DNA of 64,000 bases, from contig JABAKD010000017.1 in assembly GCA_012845835.1 (NCBI GenBank), forward strand, positions 5,375,651 through 5,439,650. Direction: 5' to 3'. A program made the position numbers and the translations under genes. The stretch is from Undaria pinnatifida. Lineage: Eukaryota > Sar > Phaeophyceae > Laminariales > Alariaceae. The notes beneath the pieces are model-generated. The model was not told the origin of the DNA and did not search any database. It saw nothing but the letters and a program-made list of their open reading frames with translations. Of the stretch, positions 19,880-32,329 are shown piece by piece. Within the stretch, counting starts at the first letter, position 1. Each line of letters opens with the position of its first letter.

Positions 19880-21240
19880 TGACTTAGACAAGGATAGGAA
19901 TAAGGCGGGGGGGGGGTACTATGGCGTCAGCATAATGACATGGAGGGGCATTCTAAGGCGGCGAGGGGTCACACCACGAAGTCGTGCACTGTTGAGAGCA
20001 AGGCGTGGGCTAGGCTGGGTCGCAATTGCCTCGAACGGGAGCTCGATCACAGGCCACCCTCTCTCTAAAGGGTCAGCATATGGCCATGGGAAGCCAGTAC
20101 AACGCAGCGGGTGTTCAGTACAAGGCGGTTGGGGGCCAAGATAGGGTCAGTACACGACCATGGTGCGCCAGTAAACACCAGCGAGGGGTCAGTATCAAAC
20201 GCGGAAGGTCATTGTGGGGTCAATGTGCGGCTTGCGGGGGGGCAGTACAATGCGGTGGGAGCTCGGTATAAGGCGGTGCACTGTTCAGGACGAAAAGGTG
20301 GCCCGATCAGGCCGTGTCCATCTGAGGTGGGGTCTCGATTCCGGGCCGCGCATTCGGAGTATACGCCTCCTCGAGAACAAAGACAAGACACATCGATATT
20401 CAATCAGTTCCAAGCACACCAAAACCACGCCAAACTAAACTAAACCGACAGAAACCAATGCAAATGCCGCCGGCCGCTCGACCCACCTTTTCATCCTGGG
20501 CGGTGCTGCAGCTAAGCTTCTGTTGGACGGTCACGTCGTGCGAAGAGCACGTGGTGAAGGGGTGGGCCAGCTCTCCACCCCTGCCCATGTTACGCTTGCC
20601 GTCCCTGCACACCAGTAAAAAAGCGCAGATATGTGTACATGATACTGGTGTGTACACATACAAGTATACTTACAATATCGTTCAGTACGAGAAGCTGCTG
20701 TTTGATGCATTCGAAATATGGGCGTGTTGGTTCAGGAGGTGTTTTATGCGTGAACATCGGGTTGGGTATGAGCAGTCACACGCTTTTACGTTCTGACGCG
20801 TGCCACAGCAGAGGTAGCACGGCTTGGCAGCAACATATTTTCCGAGTGACGGGGCTCCTTGACCCCATCAGCACTGCAGTGTACAGAAGCCTGTATCTGG
20901 CTCTATGTTCCAGTGAGTTTCCCCAAATTGGGACTGCAGTCCTGGAGGGGTCAACCCATCTTAACCCCAAATGGTCTGAATCCCATCTTTGTATAGCGAA
21001 ATTATAGCTTTTATACCGGGACCACGGGTTTGTTCGTTGGACCGCACTTTCAGGTTGCTCGTAATCGGTCTTTGGATGGGGAGATCCAGAAATAAAACGG
21101 TGTATCTCTACCCTAGAACGCGTCTAGTGCCGTCCTTTAGTTGATATCGGTGTCTGCCAAGTTTCTCTATTGACACTTAACGCTGCATACTCGTCGGTGG
21201 CAAGCATAACGATAACGAATTACATATCTAAATTACTATT
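19880..21240. other. intron 9 sequence with ragged GGTCAGTA-type repeats
   Basis: Between 19,900 and 20,300 short phrases such as ggggtcagtat, gccagtacaac and gcggtgggggc recur irregularly, suggesting a worn tandem repeat. A short inverted match appears near 20,875-20,950. No gene is supported. Confidence 0.35.
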
Positions 21241-22177
21241 ATTAATTAATGTCGAAATTCCAGGTACGAGTATCGTTTACATGTGCTCTTGAATTATTGC
21301 TGTTCGCGGAAAGACGCCTTGTTGGTGCTTTTCGCGTGATACATTTCAACCGGCGCTGGGCGGAGGAACGGAGGAAAACATCCAACGTTTTTTCAACGTG
21401 TTCGAGAATTGTGTTCCAAAGCACGCGGGTGCAGCAATTTAACGAGGAAAGCAGGCCTGTTTTTCCCGAGCTGAACACGCTTGAAAATGTCCGTTCTACA
21501 CAGTCGACATCTCCAACCAATAATGAAAGAAAACTCTGGACGGAGAGATAGCAACCGTTTGTTGGTGCACAAATGTAACAGCCAACATGTTCCACGTAGG
21601 CACTACCAAATGATCTTGGGCGCTGGTGTAAGATGTTGACCAACCCGACGAACGACGCTTGCTACGATAGAGGTACCATTTTTTTTTCGTTTTTTTCCCC
21701 GTGCATATCGGAGTTCCTTAGTCCCATATCCTTGGCATTTCGATTTGAACTTGAAAAAATATTATTTCTTGTGTAGTATCTAGGCCATGAGATCTCTCAA
21801 CGGGGTTGAAATTTTATTTTCGCGAAACCAATGTTTTGGTGCGGTACGTTAGACCTCCTCAAGCTAGGCGCCTCAGAAAATTGTTGGCCCACCTCATCGG
21901 TAGCCTGCCTCGGATCACGACCTAGATAATCTACAGTACATCCTGCGAGGGTATACCTGTCGTTGTGAGATGTTGTGCACGATCTGTATCTACAGAACAA
22001 AGATCCTAACTTCAACCCATACAACTTGTGCTAGATCATGCCTCACAATTTATCTCCCACCAGGGAACAGGAACTAGACTTATTAATAACAGATCCTCCA
22101 AAACATTCTAGCATATCACTAAGTGGGGATTGGTGGTCCGTCCAAAATGTGAAAATACCACTCTCATCATCCATAAC

Positions 22178-22303
22178 CTGACGAAGCACTTCTTGAGAAA
22201 AAAGATGTCGCACAGCCTCCTGGGGTACTCGTCGTGCCTCCATAACAGCAGCATGTACTCGTCGTCCAGCATCACACGGGTTGCATCCGCAAGCGGGTCC
22301 ACC
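22178..22303 (-). CDS. exon 9 of the ferric reductase/NOX-like gene: start of FAD-binding domain
   Basis: A 126 bp exon, acceptor ...cgtgggaaag, donor |gttatg (phase 2; an alternative |gtcagg five bases earlier gives phase 0). The translation reads DPLADATRVMLDDEYMLLLW, then RRLCDIFFLKK. In ferric reductases and NADPH oxidases the segment after the last membrane helix has a beta strand of the type V-x-L-x-L-x-W followed by the G-Q-Y-hydrophobic-F motif; LLLWRHDEYP...CDIFFLKK fits this pattern, with Gly-Gln replaced by Cys-Asp. It enters in phase with exon 8. Confidence 0.7.
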
Positions 22304-22379
22304 CTTTCCCACGATTACAACGACAATCGACACACGATAGCCGGTGAAATAAACGCAGGCAGTACAGGACACAGCATAT

Positions 22380-23260
22380 TGCATTTCTAACATTTGCCCA
22401 CCCTGACATCAATATCAAACATCCGACAACCTTCACGAAGCACCAGGTGAAATGAATGAAGGGAGCACAAGTCACATTTTGATCTCGCGACCACAAGGAA
22501 GGAGAACGATGTCGTCAGTCGTCGTCGATAATCACGCAGGTTACCTGCGCAAGCAGTCACTACTTTTGCATCGCCACACAGTAATCGACCCGAAAACACA
22601 GGAGAAATGATCACAGGCAGCACATATCGAAACATGAACAAGTTTTAACAATATCCCACCCTGCCATCTTCACCAAACGTCCGACAACCGGCACGCGGCA
22701 CCAAACACAACGAGCGGAGAGATTGCAAGGCAAATCTTAGTTTCACGACGAGAATTCGAACAAGCTTCGAAAGACAAAAAAAATGCAACATAACAGAAAA
22801 AGTGGTTTGGATGTCGTTATTCGTCGTTGTGCACAACGGGGGCCGCCTCCGCATTCGAGTCACTGTTGCTCATATTCTTCAAACAAAGCCAACACGTGAC
22901 ACCAGGTGAACTAAGCGTAGACAGCTCACAACTCAGCATAGAATATGCATTACAACGGCCCACTCTGCCATCGAGTCATTCCACGGTGGGGCTGCACTTT
23001 TTGGTTCAAACGTATCTAGCCGGTTTACCTCCTCGATTTTGGAACTGTCGGTTAGAGTGACAATTTTTCGAGTTAATTTGCTCTAGGTGTAGGGCATAGA
23101 AGTCAAGATCGGGTTGCGCGAACGAATGCCTGCGAAGTCATGTTTGGGGCGAGACATTGAGCTCCTCATGTTAGGAGCTCAGAAACGTGTTATAATCTGA
23201 TGCGCCCCTACCGCGAGATGACCTCATCGTTACCAAACATTCGATACGCGACACGCTGCA
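22380..23260. repeat. degenerate tandem repeat, units of about 260-290 bp
   Basis: Units beginning near 22,390, 22,655 and 22,955 share a cccac-ctg-catc phrase, then ccgacaacc-g-cacgc, and stretches near tgaacaag. A related block around 23,085-23,200 (tgcgaagtcatgttt, atgttaggagctcagaaa) recurs at 28,090-28,180. All lie in introns 7-8 of the minus-strand gene. No coding potential. Confidence 0.5.
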
Positions 23261-24072
23261 TCAGACGGGATGGGTAGAGAGCGTGAAAAAGCCGAGGCAA
23301 TCGTTCTCACGACAGCTCAACGTGAGAAGAGGGAAACTTCAGCGCCCCATGTGGCCCAGGCATGTACCGGTAGTGAATATTATTGCAAAACGCAAAGGGC
23401 ATATAACGACATTGGGTAGTTCCTCGGCGGATGAGCCCCGTCGGTGAACGATGAACGAATGCTTCCCCTCCAATAGCACGCCTCCTCCGTGCTCTTCCGT
23501 TTTGTTTCGTTTTGTTTCGTTTCGTTTCGTCTCCTCACCTTCCCGATGTGGAGCACAAAACCTTGTCAATGACGTAACACCCTACCGACAATAACCACAC
23601 CCGGTGATTATCAAACGAAAGACTCGGAGGCAATGTGCCTATTACCACCGGCGTTCTTTGTATATCACCAGACGACAAGGAACCACCACCGGTGACACCC
23701 CCCCCCCCTTGCGCAAAGAGAGTATCACCAAAGACGCATGAGGTGCACCATTGTTTTTATGAGGATCCTCCCCGGGGAAGCTATAAACTTCGCACAACAA
23801 ACTGACTTTTGACCAAAAATGAAAGTTCGACCCGACGAGCAATCTCATGAAATATATATCCGACGATTTTTGGTTGGACCCCTTTTGAACCCCAAAACCC
23901 TCTCCCATTAATAATTCCAAGTAGCGTTTCCCCCAAAACGGGCTTTCCAGTGGTGAAGGCGTTTAGGATCCCTGTAGTTCAAAAACCGTTTCAGCCAAAA
24001 AGTGATATCTCTATCGCAACACGCGTCCGGGGATGGCTTGTTAGGTCGAATGCCGTATTCTATCGTCCTTAC

Positions 24073-24197
24073 CTGCCCTTAGTGGCGCACCAGACCTTGT
24101 CAATGACGTACCAGATCACAATCGGAGTGTTGAGGATCCATACGTGGGGATGCGTCTTCCGCCTAACGCTGTCGATGTAGTACCCGGCCCCTAAAGC
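24073..24197 (-). CDS. exon 8 of the ferric reductase/NOX-like gene: last haem-domain helix
   Basis: A 125 bp exon, acceptor ...acgcccag, donor CAG|gtaagg, phase 0 in and phase 2 out. It reads ALGAGYYIDSVRRKTHPH, then VWILNTPIVIWYVIDKVW. The second piece is a hydrophobic helix ending in I-D-K-V, which matches the conserved 'L-Y-x-x-D-R' end of the sixth membrane helix in the ferric-reductase domain. Together with the end of exon 7 (FCMVLHT) it forms the fifth-helix region that normally carries the second pair of haem-ligand histidines. Confidence 0.8.
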
Positions 24198-26454
24198 CTG
24201 GGCGTTCGTTCGACGGGAGGAAGAAAAAAAAACGTTTCGGAAATAAGTCTCACCCGATTAATTTATAGCACCCACACAAAGGTTTGAGAAACACATCACT
24301 CCGCGGCATCACCTCGTATTGGCTATACAGGTACGCGCGGAATTGACCGCCATATCATACCTAGGCCCTGTGAAACTAAATAGATGTCGAAAAATACTCC
24401 GGATCCTGAACGGCCTTGCGTTCACGTATTGGCGGTGTGTCGTTCATCGAGAGGTCGTGTTAATGATATGCACTTGGCTACAACAGTAGCCAGCAGTAGC
24501 CTACTCATTCGTTGATTGATATCACAGTTGTCTGAAATTGCAGTGTTGTGTAGAATGTTGTGATATACATCTAACGACATGGCACACATCACGATGCTGT
24601 CTGTCCATTGGTGGTACGCCAACATGCGGCTCAACAAGTTCCCGCTTGGACTCGGTGCATAGCAACACGCGTACACGCTAAAGTATATTATTACAAGATG
24701 GTTCGTCCGGTACATGGACGAGAGCCTCACGTATTTGTTTTGCCATGAGAACGTATCGACCTGCACCAGCAAACGTCAAGAATCATTGCCCTAGGTTCTG
24801 CTGGAAGATCATTGAGCACATAACTCGTTACACGCCACAAACTCCCCATAAACCCGGAAATGAACCCAGGATGTCCCCTGGCGACCACCCTACGCAGCCT
24901 CGGTGCAGCACATATAACCATACAACGCTCATCTTCCCGAGAGCTGGCCAATCTTCGTAAACTCAGTCATATTTTTCACATTCGGCCGGGAAGCGGGGTC
25001 TAGTCAACGCGTTCCTTCTTTCGTCTCAGCTCAAGCTCGCAACGGGACTTGCCTAGAGCCAAACACCAAGCGCTTAACTTCTGATTTCCTATCACTCGTC
25101 CGCCGCATTCATTCATGGCCAGCATCACCCCCACACTCGTACAGACGGCAAAACATAGTACCCAGAACACACGGTACATTCAAAAACCTATAGGTTCCCC
25201 TATTCTTAATATTATTGTGGTCATGCTTGGTTGTGGTTACTATGCCCCCCGTACTACCACCGAATAGCGGTGGCCGCTGTTGAGTATAGGCTACTATTGA
25301 CTACTGTACTAGTATACTAGTACTGGTAACCTATTCTTGTTCATATTTCGGACAACTTTATCGTCATGTCCGTCGTCGTCGTCGTCGTCCCGTCAAGGCA
25401 TCTCCGCATTGGAGCACTTCTGCTTTTTATGGCGCTAGAAATACCTTGGCTTTTGTTCCAACCAGGGTTATAGTTAGTGCTCCAGCACGTGGTTGCGTGC
25501 AGCGCACTAAGGACTGGAAACCGTGGTACGCAGCGCACCACGAGCCGTAGTCGAGCTGCGCCCCCCACAGGGCCCCCCGGAAGGCCGCTGAAGACGAAAC
25601 GTTTGGGAATATGCGCGTAAATTTGCTCAAAAGGCGCGTCTCATTCGCTCGTCTTGCAAAGAACACAGAAGCAAGAGCAGAGGGAACTCGCTGCACATAA
25701 CTGCATGCATGTCAGCGCGCAGATCAACCGTGAGGAATCTTAGAAATAAATGTTGAAAGCAATAGATTCACCGGCTTATCACCGCAATTTTGTAGCAGCC
25801 TGCAGCGACTCGCCTTCGGCATCTCACATACTATACAACAGCTTCTATAAAACTGCTATACAACGCTATTTTTGCCGCCCAAAACGAAACCTCTTTTGCG
25901 TTCGTTCCGGTGTTGGATACTTACGCCTTGCAAGGGCATCGTCGAAAATATATTATGAAAATAAAAACACTCCAGCTGTGAGATCTTTGCAATCTGTGTT
26001 TGATACTCCGATCGCTTTGTATCAGCTGCTTCACGAAGGATGTCAAACCGCTCTGTTAGATCAACGCAGTGTTTCCTGTATTACAAAGACAGCCGCATCA
26101 AGAGCTCAACGCGCCCCCAAAAGCTTGCCCGCGGGCAGGACTCTTGATCTTGTTTTGGGCCGAGAACCCGCGCTCGCACTCGATAGTTTGCTACATTCGA
26201 ATAATGATTCACTGATGTAGAGATACTGCTACGTTCTACGGCGATAGCACGGCCGAGCACCACTCGAATAATTGAAACCACCTATTATTGTTCCTCCGTA
26301 TGTGCGAGCCTCTGAAGGCTTGTTTCATCCTCGGACAGAGAAAACGGTCACAATTTTGAACTTAGCTCCCTCATAAAAACTCCGCCCTCCCCTCACCGGA
26401 TATTCGATTTACAGGATTCACTTGACAAACTGATGCATTTCCTTCCACAGCTGT

Positions 26455-26700
26455 CAGATTTTGTCCCCCTCAGAAACGGGTTTTATAGTTCCCGCGCACA
26501 GACTGACTAACATCACCCTGTTGACCCTGATAGCTACACTGTAGTTGCAAGGGGAGTCGCCGACCTCTATCCTTAATGAGGACACACAACCCGTAATACG
26601 GGCGATCGGAGTATCACACACAGCTTGCAAAGAAAGGTGAGTTTCGACAAAATAGTCGATTTCACAGCAGGAGTGTATTTTTATTTCTATAGTGAAAGAA
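26455..26700 (+). repeat. dispersed repeat F, plus copy
   Basis: Begins cagattttgtccccctcaga, passes gtcgccgacctctatcctta and ends near cagcaggagtgtattttt. The copy at 30,610-30,870 is the same sequence inverted. Located in intron 7. Confidence 0.85.
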
Positions 26701-27683
26701 AGCCACAAGGAAATTCCGGACCGAGTTGTTCAAAATATTTCAAAAATGAGTTCAAATCTTTTCCCCTGCGGCGAGAAGAGACCCCAAAAACATAAATTCG
26801 CCTTCGGCGAAATATTATACCCGCACATTGATTTGACGAAAAAGGTGTCGGTGGCAAAACTGGTGCTGCAAGCCGCACACATCTACTTCTTTTTGTGGTG
26901 CGCTAAGCCGATTTATCAAGAATGTGGTGCAACCGCGCACAAATTCGCCACCTAATAATTATATACCCTGGTTCCAACGCTCGCACGCCCGATTTTCCAG
27001 GTCCGATCGATGTTATTCCCGACCAACTATCTCCCAAAACAGTGAATAGGCAATTTATTGTTCAGACCCATTTATTTTGAGATGCACGTACCAACACCCA
27101 ATATAGCAGCAATCCATTTTTTCAGCTGAGTCGAGTCAAGTTTGGTTTGGTTGGGCGGACGTCAGTGGTAGTAACGGGTATCCACCCGCCCGAGTTCCTA
27201 TTAATAACGAGAGCTCACAAGTATCTTGGCTTTGCTACTATATTAGTAATCTCAAATGTTTTCATGATGATAATAGGTTTAATAATTTAATGCTATTATT
27301 ATTCAATATTGTTGTGATTCTCATTATTAGTATCATCAAGGTATTATTATCATTATTTTTTTCCACCCATTAGACTAATGTGTAGCGTGTAGTAGACCTT
27401 CAATGTCCGTCACTCATTCTCGCAAAAGGTTCTCCAAGAAAGTATATCCTATTACGGAGATCCATTTCTAACAGTATGAAATCATACCCGAAAAAAGGAA
27501 AGCATCGCCACCTTTCAGGCGAGCTCTTCTACCCTGCGACTGCTGTGTTCGATTGAGGCTCGGTATACCTGGTAACACCAGCCAACAAAATAAAACTTGA
27601 GTCAAGCTCTTTAACAAAAAGGCGGGTGATTTTTCCACCCCTTTTTTGTTCGACAATTCATCCTCCTGAGTAGTTTGTCTCAC

Positions 27684-27851
27684 CGTATGGAGCACCATGC
27701 AAAACGAGAAGTTTCTTTTGAGCGCCCACGCTGACCGCGACAGGGGCAACAGCAAGCCGAGCATGAGGGTCAACCAGAAGATGCGCCACATGTCGTCGTC
27801 GCCCCACCTCGCTACCTTCAAGTCCGAGTTGATGTTTGATCCAGACGCTAC
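27684..27851 (-). CDS. exon 7 of the ferric reductase/NOX-like gene: membrane helices
   Basis: A 168 bp exon (56 codons), acceptor ...cgtctcacag, donor |gtgagac, phase 0 at both ends. It reads VASGSNINSDLKVARWGDDD, then MWRIFWLTLMLGLLLPLS (membrane helix), then WALKRNFSFCMVLHT. The sequence R-N-F-S-F-x-x-x-L-H-T corresponds to the family's R-x-x-Y-x-x-F-x-x-x-H that leads into the second haem-binding helix. It joins exon 6 across an unusually long intron (15.2 kb) with the phase kept. Confidence 0.8.
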
Positions 27852-28734
27852 CTGTGAGACGAACAGAGGCCATAAAAAGTGCGGATATTTAAACGTGAAG
27901 AACGCACAAACGATTCGTCATGCTAACAGAGAGTTCCAGGGTCGCCCCACGGCAGAGGTTGCAGTGGTTGGACTAACTAATAATAAAGTTTGTGTGTCCG
28001 ATTAAGCTGCCCAAGTGAGGAACTAGCGGTTAGTCATTGATCAACTCATGTCACGAGTATAATTTGTTTTAGGACTAGAGCATAGACGCCTGGCCGGGTC
28101 GCGCGACCGAACGCCTTCGAAGTCATGTTTCGGGTGATGATGGTGAAATATTCAGCTAGCTCCTTCATGTTAGGAGCTCAGAAAATTCTTAGAGTCCGCT
28201 CCACCACTGCCGTGGGACTGCTCTAAATGTAACACAGCAGCGGAAAAGGTGCACCTTGTTCTTTCTGAGGTTCTTCCCTCGAATTCTCTATAATTTATAC
28301 AATTCTCATCCAAGTATTGCTGATATTCAGATGCAAGGGAAGCGCAGACGGCTCGAGATCAACCACCCAACGGGACCAGGTCTTGCTACTGCTGCGTACT
28401 GTTATAGGAATGCGTACAAAGCATGTGTATGTATTGGAAAACAAGAATGCCATTCCTACGATTTCGGGTTAACTAGGACCGTCATTTATTTTCAGACAAC
28501 GTTTTATGGCCTAAACGTGGTAAACCCCTATCGCCGTACGCGGGAAACGCAAAGGGTCCGTCACCCCGACAGCCCGTCGACTTTTTTCATCTGTTTTCGT
28601 AAGACGAAGGCCCGCGAAAAAGAACTACCAGTGTATACCGGTACCAGGAACGTCGTATTAATAGTCGCATTATATTACAACACCCGGTGCACGTGAAGGA
28701 AGAGACACATAAACAACTGGTACCTCCCGGGTAC

Positions 28735-29215
28735 ATAAGTGTTAAGGCATTTGGTGAGGTATTAGTCTGTTTGACCACTTGCAACTGGTTAACCAATAGC
28801 TTACCCAAAAGACTAAGCCTTATGACACTCTCCCCCCCTGAAACGGCGGGATAGCCGGTCGGCCGGATATACGGGCGGACCTGTCAATTATTCAAGCCGT
28901 TTCATTCCCTGGGGATACCAGGAAGAGTATTTTTCAAGTTCGACATGGGAAAATCTGAAAAGTTTATTATTGTGGATGGTGGGGATCGAACCCACGACCC
29001 AAAAAACCCATGGTGCCATTTGTTAAGGAATTAGTGGGGTATTAGTCCGTTTGACCACTTGCAAAAGGTTAACCAATAGCTTACCCAAACTAAGCCTTAT
29101 AACACTCTCCCCCCCTGAAACGGCGGGATAGCTGGTCGGCCGGATATATATACGGCGGACCTCTGTCAATATCCAAGCCGTTTCATTTCCTGGGATACCA
29201 GGGAAAAACTAAGCC
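28735..29215 (-). repeat. tandem SINE-like repeat with tRNA-type promoter
   Basis: Two units (about 28,735-28,925 and 29,030-29,210) share gttaaccaatagcttaccca, ctctccccccctgaaacggc, gggatag-cggtcggccgga and aagccgtttcatt. On the minus strand a box-A-like AGTGGTCAAACGGACTAAT (near 29,050) is followed after about 50 nt by a box-B-like GTGGGTTCGATCCCC (28,990-29,005), the spacing of a tRNA gene. No acceptor stem pairs properly, so this is tRNA-derived rather than a tRNA gene. It lies in intron 6. Confidence 0.55.
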
Positions 29216-30609
29216 TTATGACATAAGTACGAATAAAAATACCGTGTACTGGTATGTATTAGAAATACGTGTGATATCCACTTGTACATACCGGTACCAC
29301 GAGAGAGAGAGGTCATCGACGAGAGAGATGGTTCTTTTTTTCGTGTTGTCTCATGGCGTCTTTATGTGCGTTGTTTGCCTGTTTATGTCCCATTCCAGGA
29401 GTGTCCTTATTTCTCAACTGTTTTTTTTTTTCTGTTTTTTTTCGTTTCGGTTGTTTTGTACACCGTGTTAATCGTGCTCCCGAGGTAATACTAGAGATGA
29501 GTACTTGTCAGTAACCATCATTGTCGTTGCTTGATAACACTTAAAGTCACCTGGCATACATTGCGAGTTGCTTGTACGACAGACAACCTTCAGGCTGGTA
29601 GTTGTCGTTTATCGATGCTGTACGTAGGAAGCACGAGTCTCAGCAGGAATATCTTGGATACATGATGCACAGCAGTTTACAGGCTAAAAATATTCAGATA
29701 CCTGGTACTGGTGCACGTCGAGAGGGACGGTCTTCGGTAACCCTCTTGGAACCGGTAGCAAGACATTCAAGATACGAGTTGTTGCTGAAGTAAGAAGACA
29801 GGCTACGTAGGGTCATATGATCACATACCCTGAGATACGAGTTGTGCTAAACAACGAGGCTGTAGGATCTCGTATTGGGGTCTTTTGCTTTATGGGGTCA
29901 TAGCTTGTTTTTTGTTTTTTTATCCGTACCCTGGAACTATATCGGTTAGCACCGTTGTTCGAGGGTCCATTTCAAGGGTCCTTTCCTTTTGGTTTGCAAC
30001 GGATTTTCAGGGTCCTTGTCTTCGAGCTACGAGCGACGCACAGGCGCATCGACCACATGTGCTCACTCCCTTTTGCTTACCATCAGCTATCATCTGTTGA
30101 GCAAATTAATCGTCAATCGACATACCGGCCTGGGTTCGCCGAACAACATCTTCTCTGCTGAAGCTCTCTGCTCTTACAGGCTCACCTAACCGTGGCCTTC
30201 GTTTGCCTCAAATCATATACATGTAGGCTGTGTCTTCATCAAGTCATCCGGAAGCAAGAGCCCACGAGCGTACACCTAGCTAAGAGCTGATGCACGCCAC
30301 ATACATGCCATCTTATATGTAAGAGGGTATATAATAAATGGCATTTCATTTCCTTTGCTTTGTTCATCTACCATTATGTTTTGTTGGTTTCTCTCTTTCC
30401 AGTGTGTGATCTCCCTATTATTTGGCGAGTAAGTGTGAAGACTCGGTGTTTTACTGATGATGATGTCGTTGGGTAGGAACAAACGATTTTATGCGACGAC
30501 AACACACACACACATATACATAAACTATATAAAATAATGTATGACAAATCCTAGGCCATGCGCCGGAACCATTTTTTTCACCGTGTCGGCCTCAGAATCT
30601 GAATCTCGA

Positions 30610-30870
30610 CACTTCAATATATTATAAAAATTAAAATACACTCCAGCTGTGAGATCGAAGATTTCGTCGAAACTCATCTTTGCAAGCTGTGTGTGATACT
30701 CCGATCGCGCGCATTACGAGTTGTGTGTCCTCATTAAGGATATAGGTCGGCGACTCCCCTTACAGCTACAGTGTAGCTATCAGGGTCAACAGGATGATTT
30801 TAGTCAGTCTGTGCGCGGAAACTATAAAACCCGTTTCTGAGGGGGACAAAATCTGACAGCTGTGAAGGCA
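30610..30870 (-). repeat. dispersed repeat F, minus copy
   Basis: Inverted copy of 26,455-26,700, including the ends tgagggggacaaaatctgac and ctccagctgtgagatcga. It abuts the G-tract array that begins near 30,870. Confidence 0.85.
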
Positions 30871-32240
30871 AAGGGGGGGCCTGGTTTTGATCAAAAGCGA
30901 GCGGGTTTGGAGGGGGGCGGGGGGGGGGGGGGGGGGAAGGGGCAATTTGTGCATGTAAGCTATAAACCCTTTCGAGGGGATAAATCTGACGGTTTTGGCA
31001 CCAGTATATTATTGGGGGCGGGGGGGGGGGGGGGGGGGGGGGGGGGCAGCTCGATATGTGCCTGGAAACTATACATTATTTCGAGGGGATAAATGTGACA
31101 TTTTTGGAAATAATACATCAGTTTATCGTGTATATTCTGGGGTAAGTCGTACAATCTGTGAGTAAAGAGAGGGTGGAGTGTTCGAGGGGGTGTGGTTGGG
31201 ATGGGTTGGGGGGGGAGGGTGGGGGGTGGGGGCGGGGGCGGGGGGCGGGGGGGGGGGGGGAAGGGCTTTAGGTGAGGGGTTTGTTATACGTGTGGTGCTA
31301 GGTCTAGGCGAAGGTGCGGGTGATGGGGAAGAAAGGGGCGTTCGAGGCGGGGGGGGGGGGGGGAAACACAGCGGCATGGATGGCTCTCGAAAGATAATGA
31401 GGTGATATCCTGTGCGTGAAGTGTTTAGTAATGTGGCGGATTTCGATATTTGGTGGGGCGTTTGAGTAAGGGAGAGCAAGAGGGGGGGGGGGGGGGGGGG
31501 ATTTTTTAGGAGGTTTAGGTCACAAATAATATTCAAATACACTTCGGCTGTGAGATCAAAGATATGTATCAGCTTGTTATACGCGTGGTGCTAGGTCTAG
31601 GCGATCGTGCAGGTGGTCGGGAAAGAGGGGGCGTTGGAGGGGGGGGGGAGGGGGGGGAACACAGCGGCATGGAGGGCTCTCGAAAGATAATGAGGTGATA
31701 TCCTGTGCGTGAAGTGTTTGTTAATGTGGCGGATTTTGATATTTGGTGGGGCGTTTGAGTAAGGGAGAGCAAGAGGGGGGGGGGGGATTTTTAGGAGGTT
31801 TAGGTCACAAATAATATTCAAATACACTTCGGCTGTGAGATCAAAGATATGTAGCAGCTTGTTATACGCGTGGTGCTAGGTCTAGGCGATCGTGTAGGTG
31901 GTCGGAAAAGAGGGGGCGTTGGAGGGGGGGGGGGGGGGAATAATTGAAACCTTCGTCATGGATGGTCAGAAAGATAATGACGTGGTATCAACTGCGTATA
32001 GGTGTTTATTACTCAGGCCGATTTTGATTGTGAGTGGGGCGTTTGGACAGACTAGGCGGAAGGGGGGGGGGGGATCGGGGGACGGAGGGGCGGGGGGGGG
32101 GAAAGGGTTGGGGTTTGTTATGAAAAAGAGGTCAGTGGAGGGGGAGGGGAGGGGGGGGGGGGAGGGGCGGGGGGCGGGACATTTCAATATGTGCGCGGAA
32201 ACTATAAATTCTCAAAGGGGACAAACCTGACGATTGAAGC
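30870..32240. repeat. G-tract tandem array, units of about 290 bp
   Basis: At least three degenerate units contain gtgctaggtctaggcga (near 31,298, 31,589 and 31,873), cgaaagataatgaggtgata (31,388 and 31,680), and gatatttggtggggcgtttg, each with G-runs of 8-24 bases. A cggaaactataaa phrase repeats at 30,820, 32,195 and, diverged, at 30,958 and 31,065. Several G-runs sit within a few tens of bases of each other, giving high G-quadruplex potential. The poly-Pro/poly-Gly open frames are artefacts of the G/C runs. Confidence 0.8.
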
Positions 32241-32329
32241 AATAAGACATCCCTTTGTATCATCTGGCTTGTAATGTTTACTATTCTAGAAGGTTTGATG
32301 TTAGATGCAGCATGCAACCCAGTTCAATA

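Noticed and set aside
19555-19887. Plus-strand ORF MDEHLDPGRETS
   Set aside because: It overlaps candidate exon 10 on the minus strand, which has splice signals and phase agreement with its neighbours.
21249-21551. 100-codon plus-strand ORF
   Set aside because: No recognisable domain, no splice partners, inside intron 9 of the minus-strand gene.
28978-29010. Possible functional tRNA gene
   Set aside because: The T-arm is perfect, but the 5' acceptor strand does not pair and no acceptable anticodon arm is seen; called tRNA-derived repeat.
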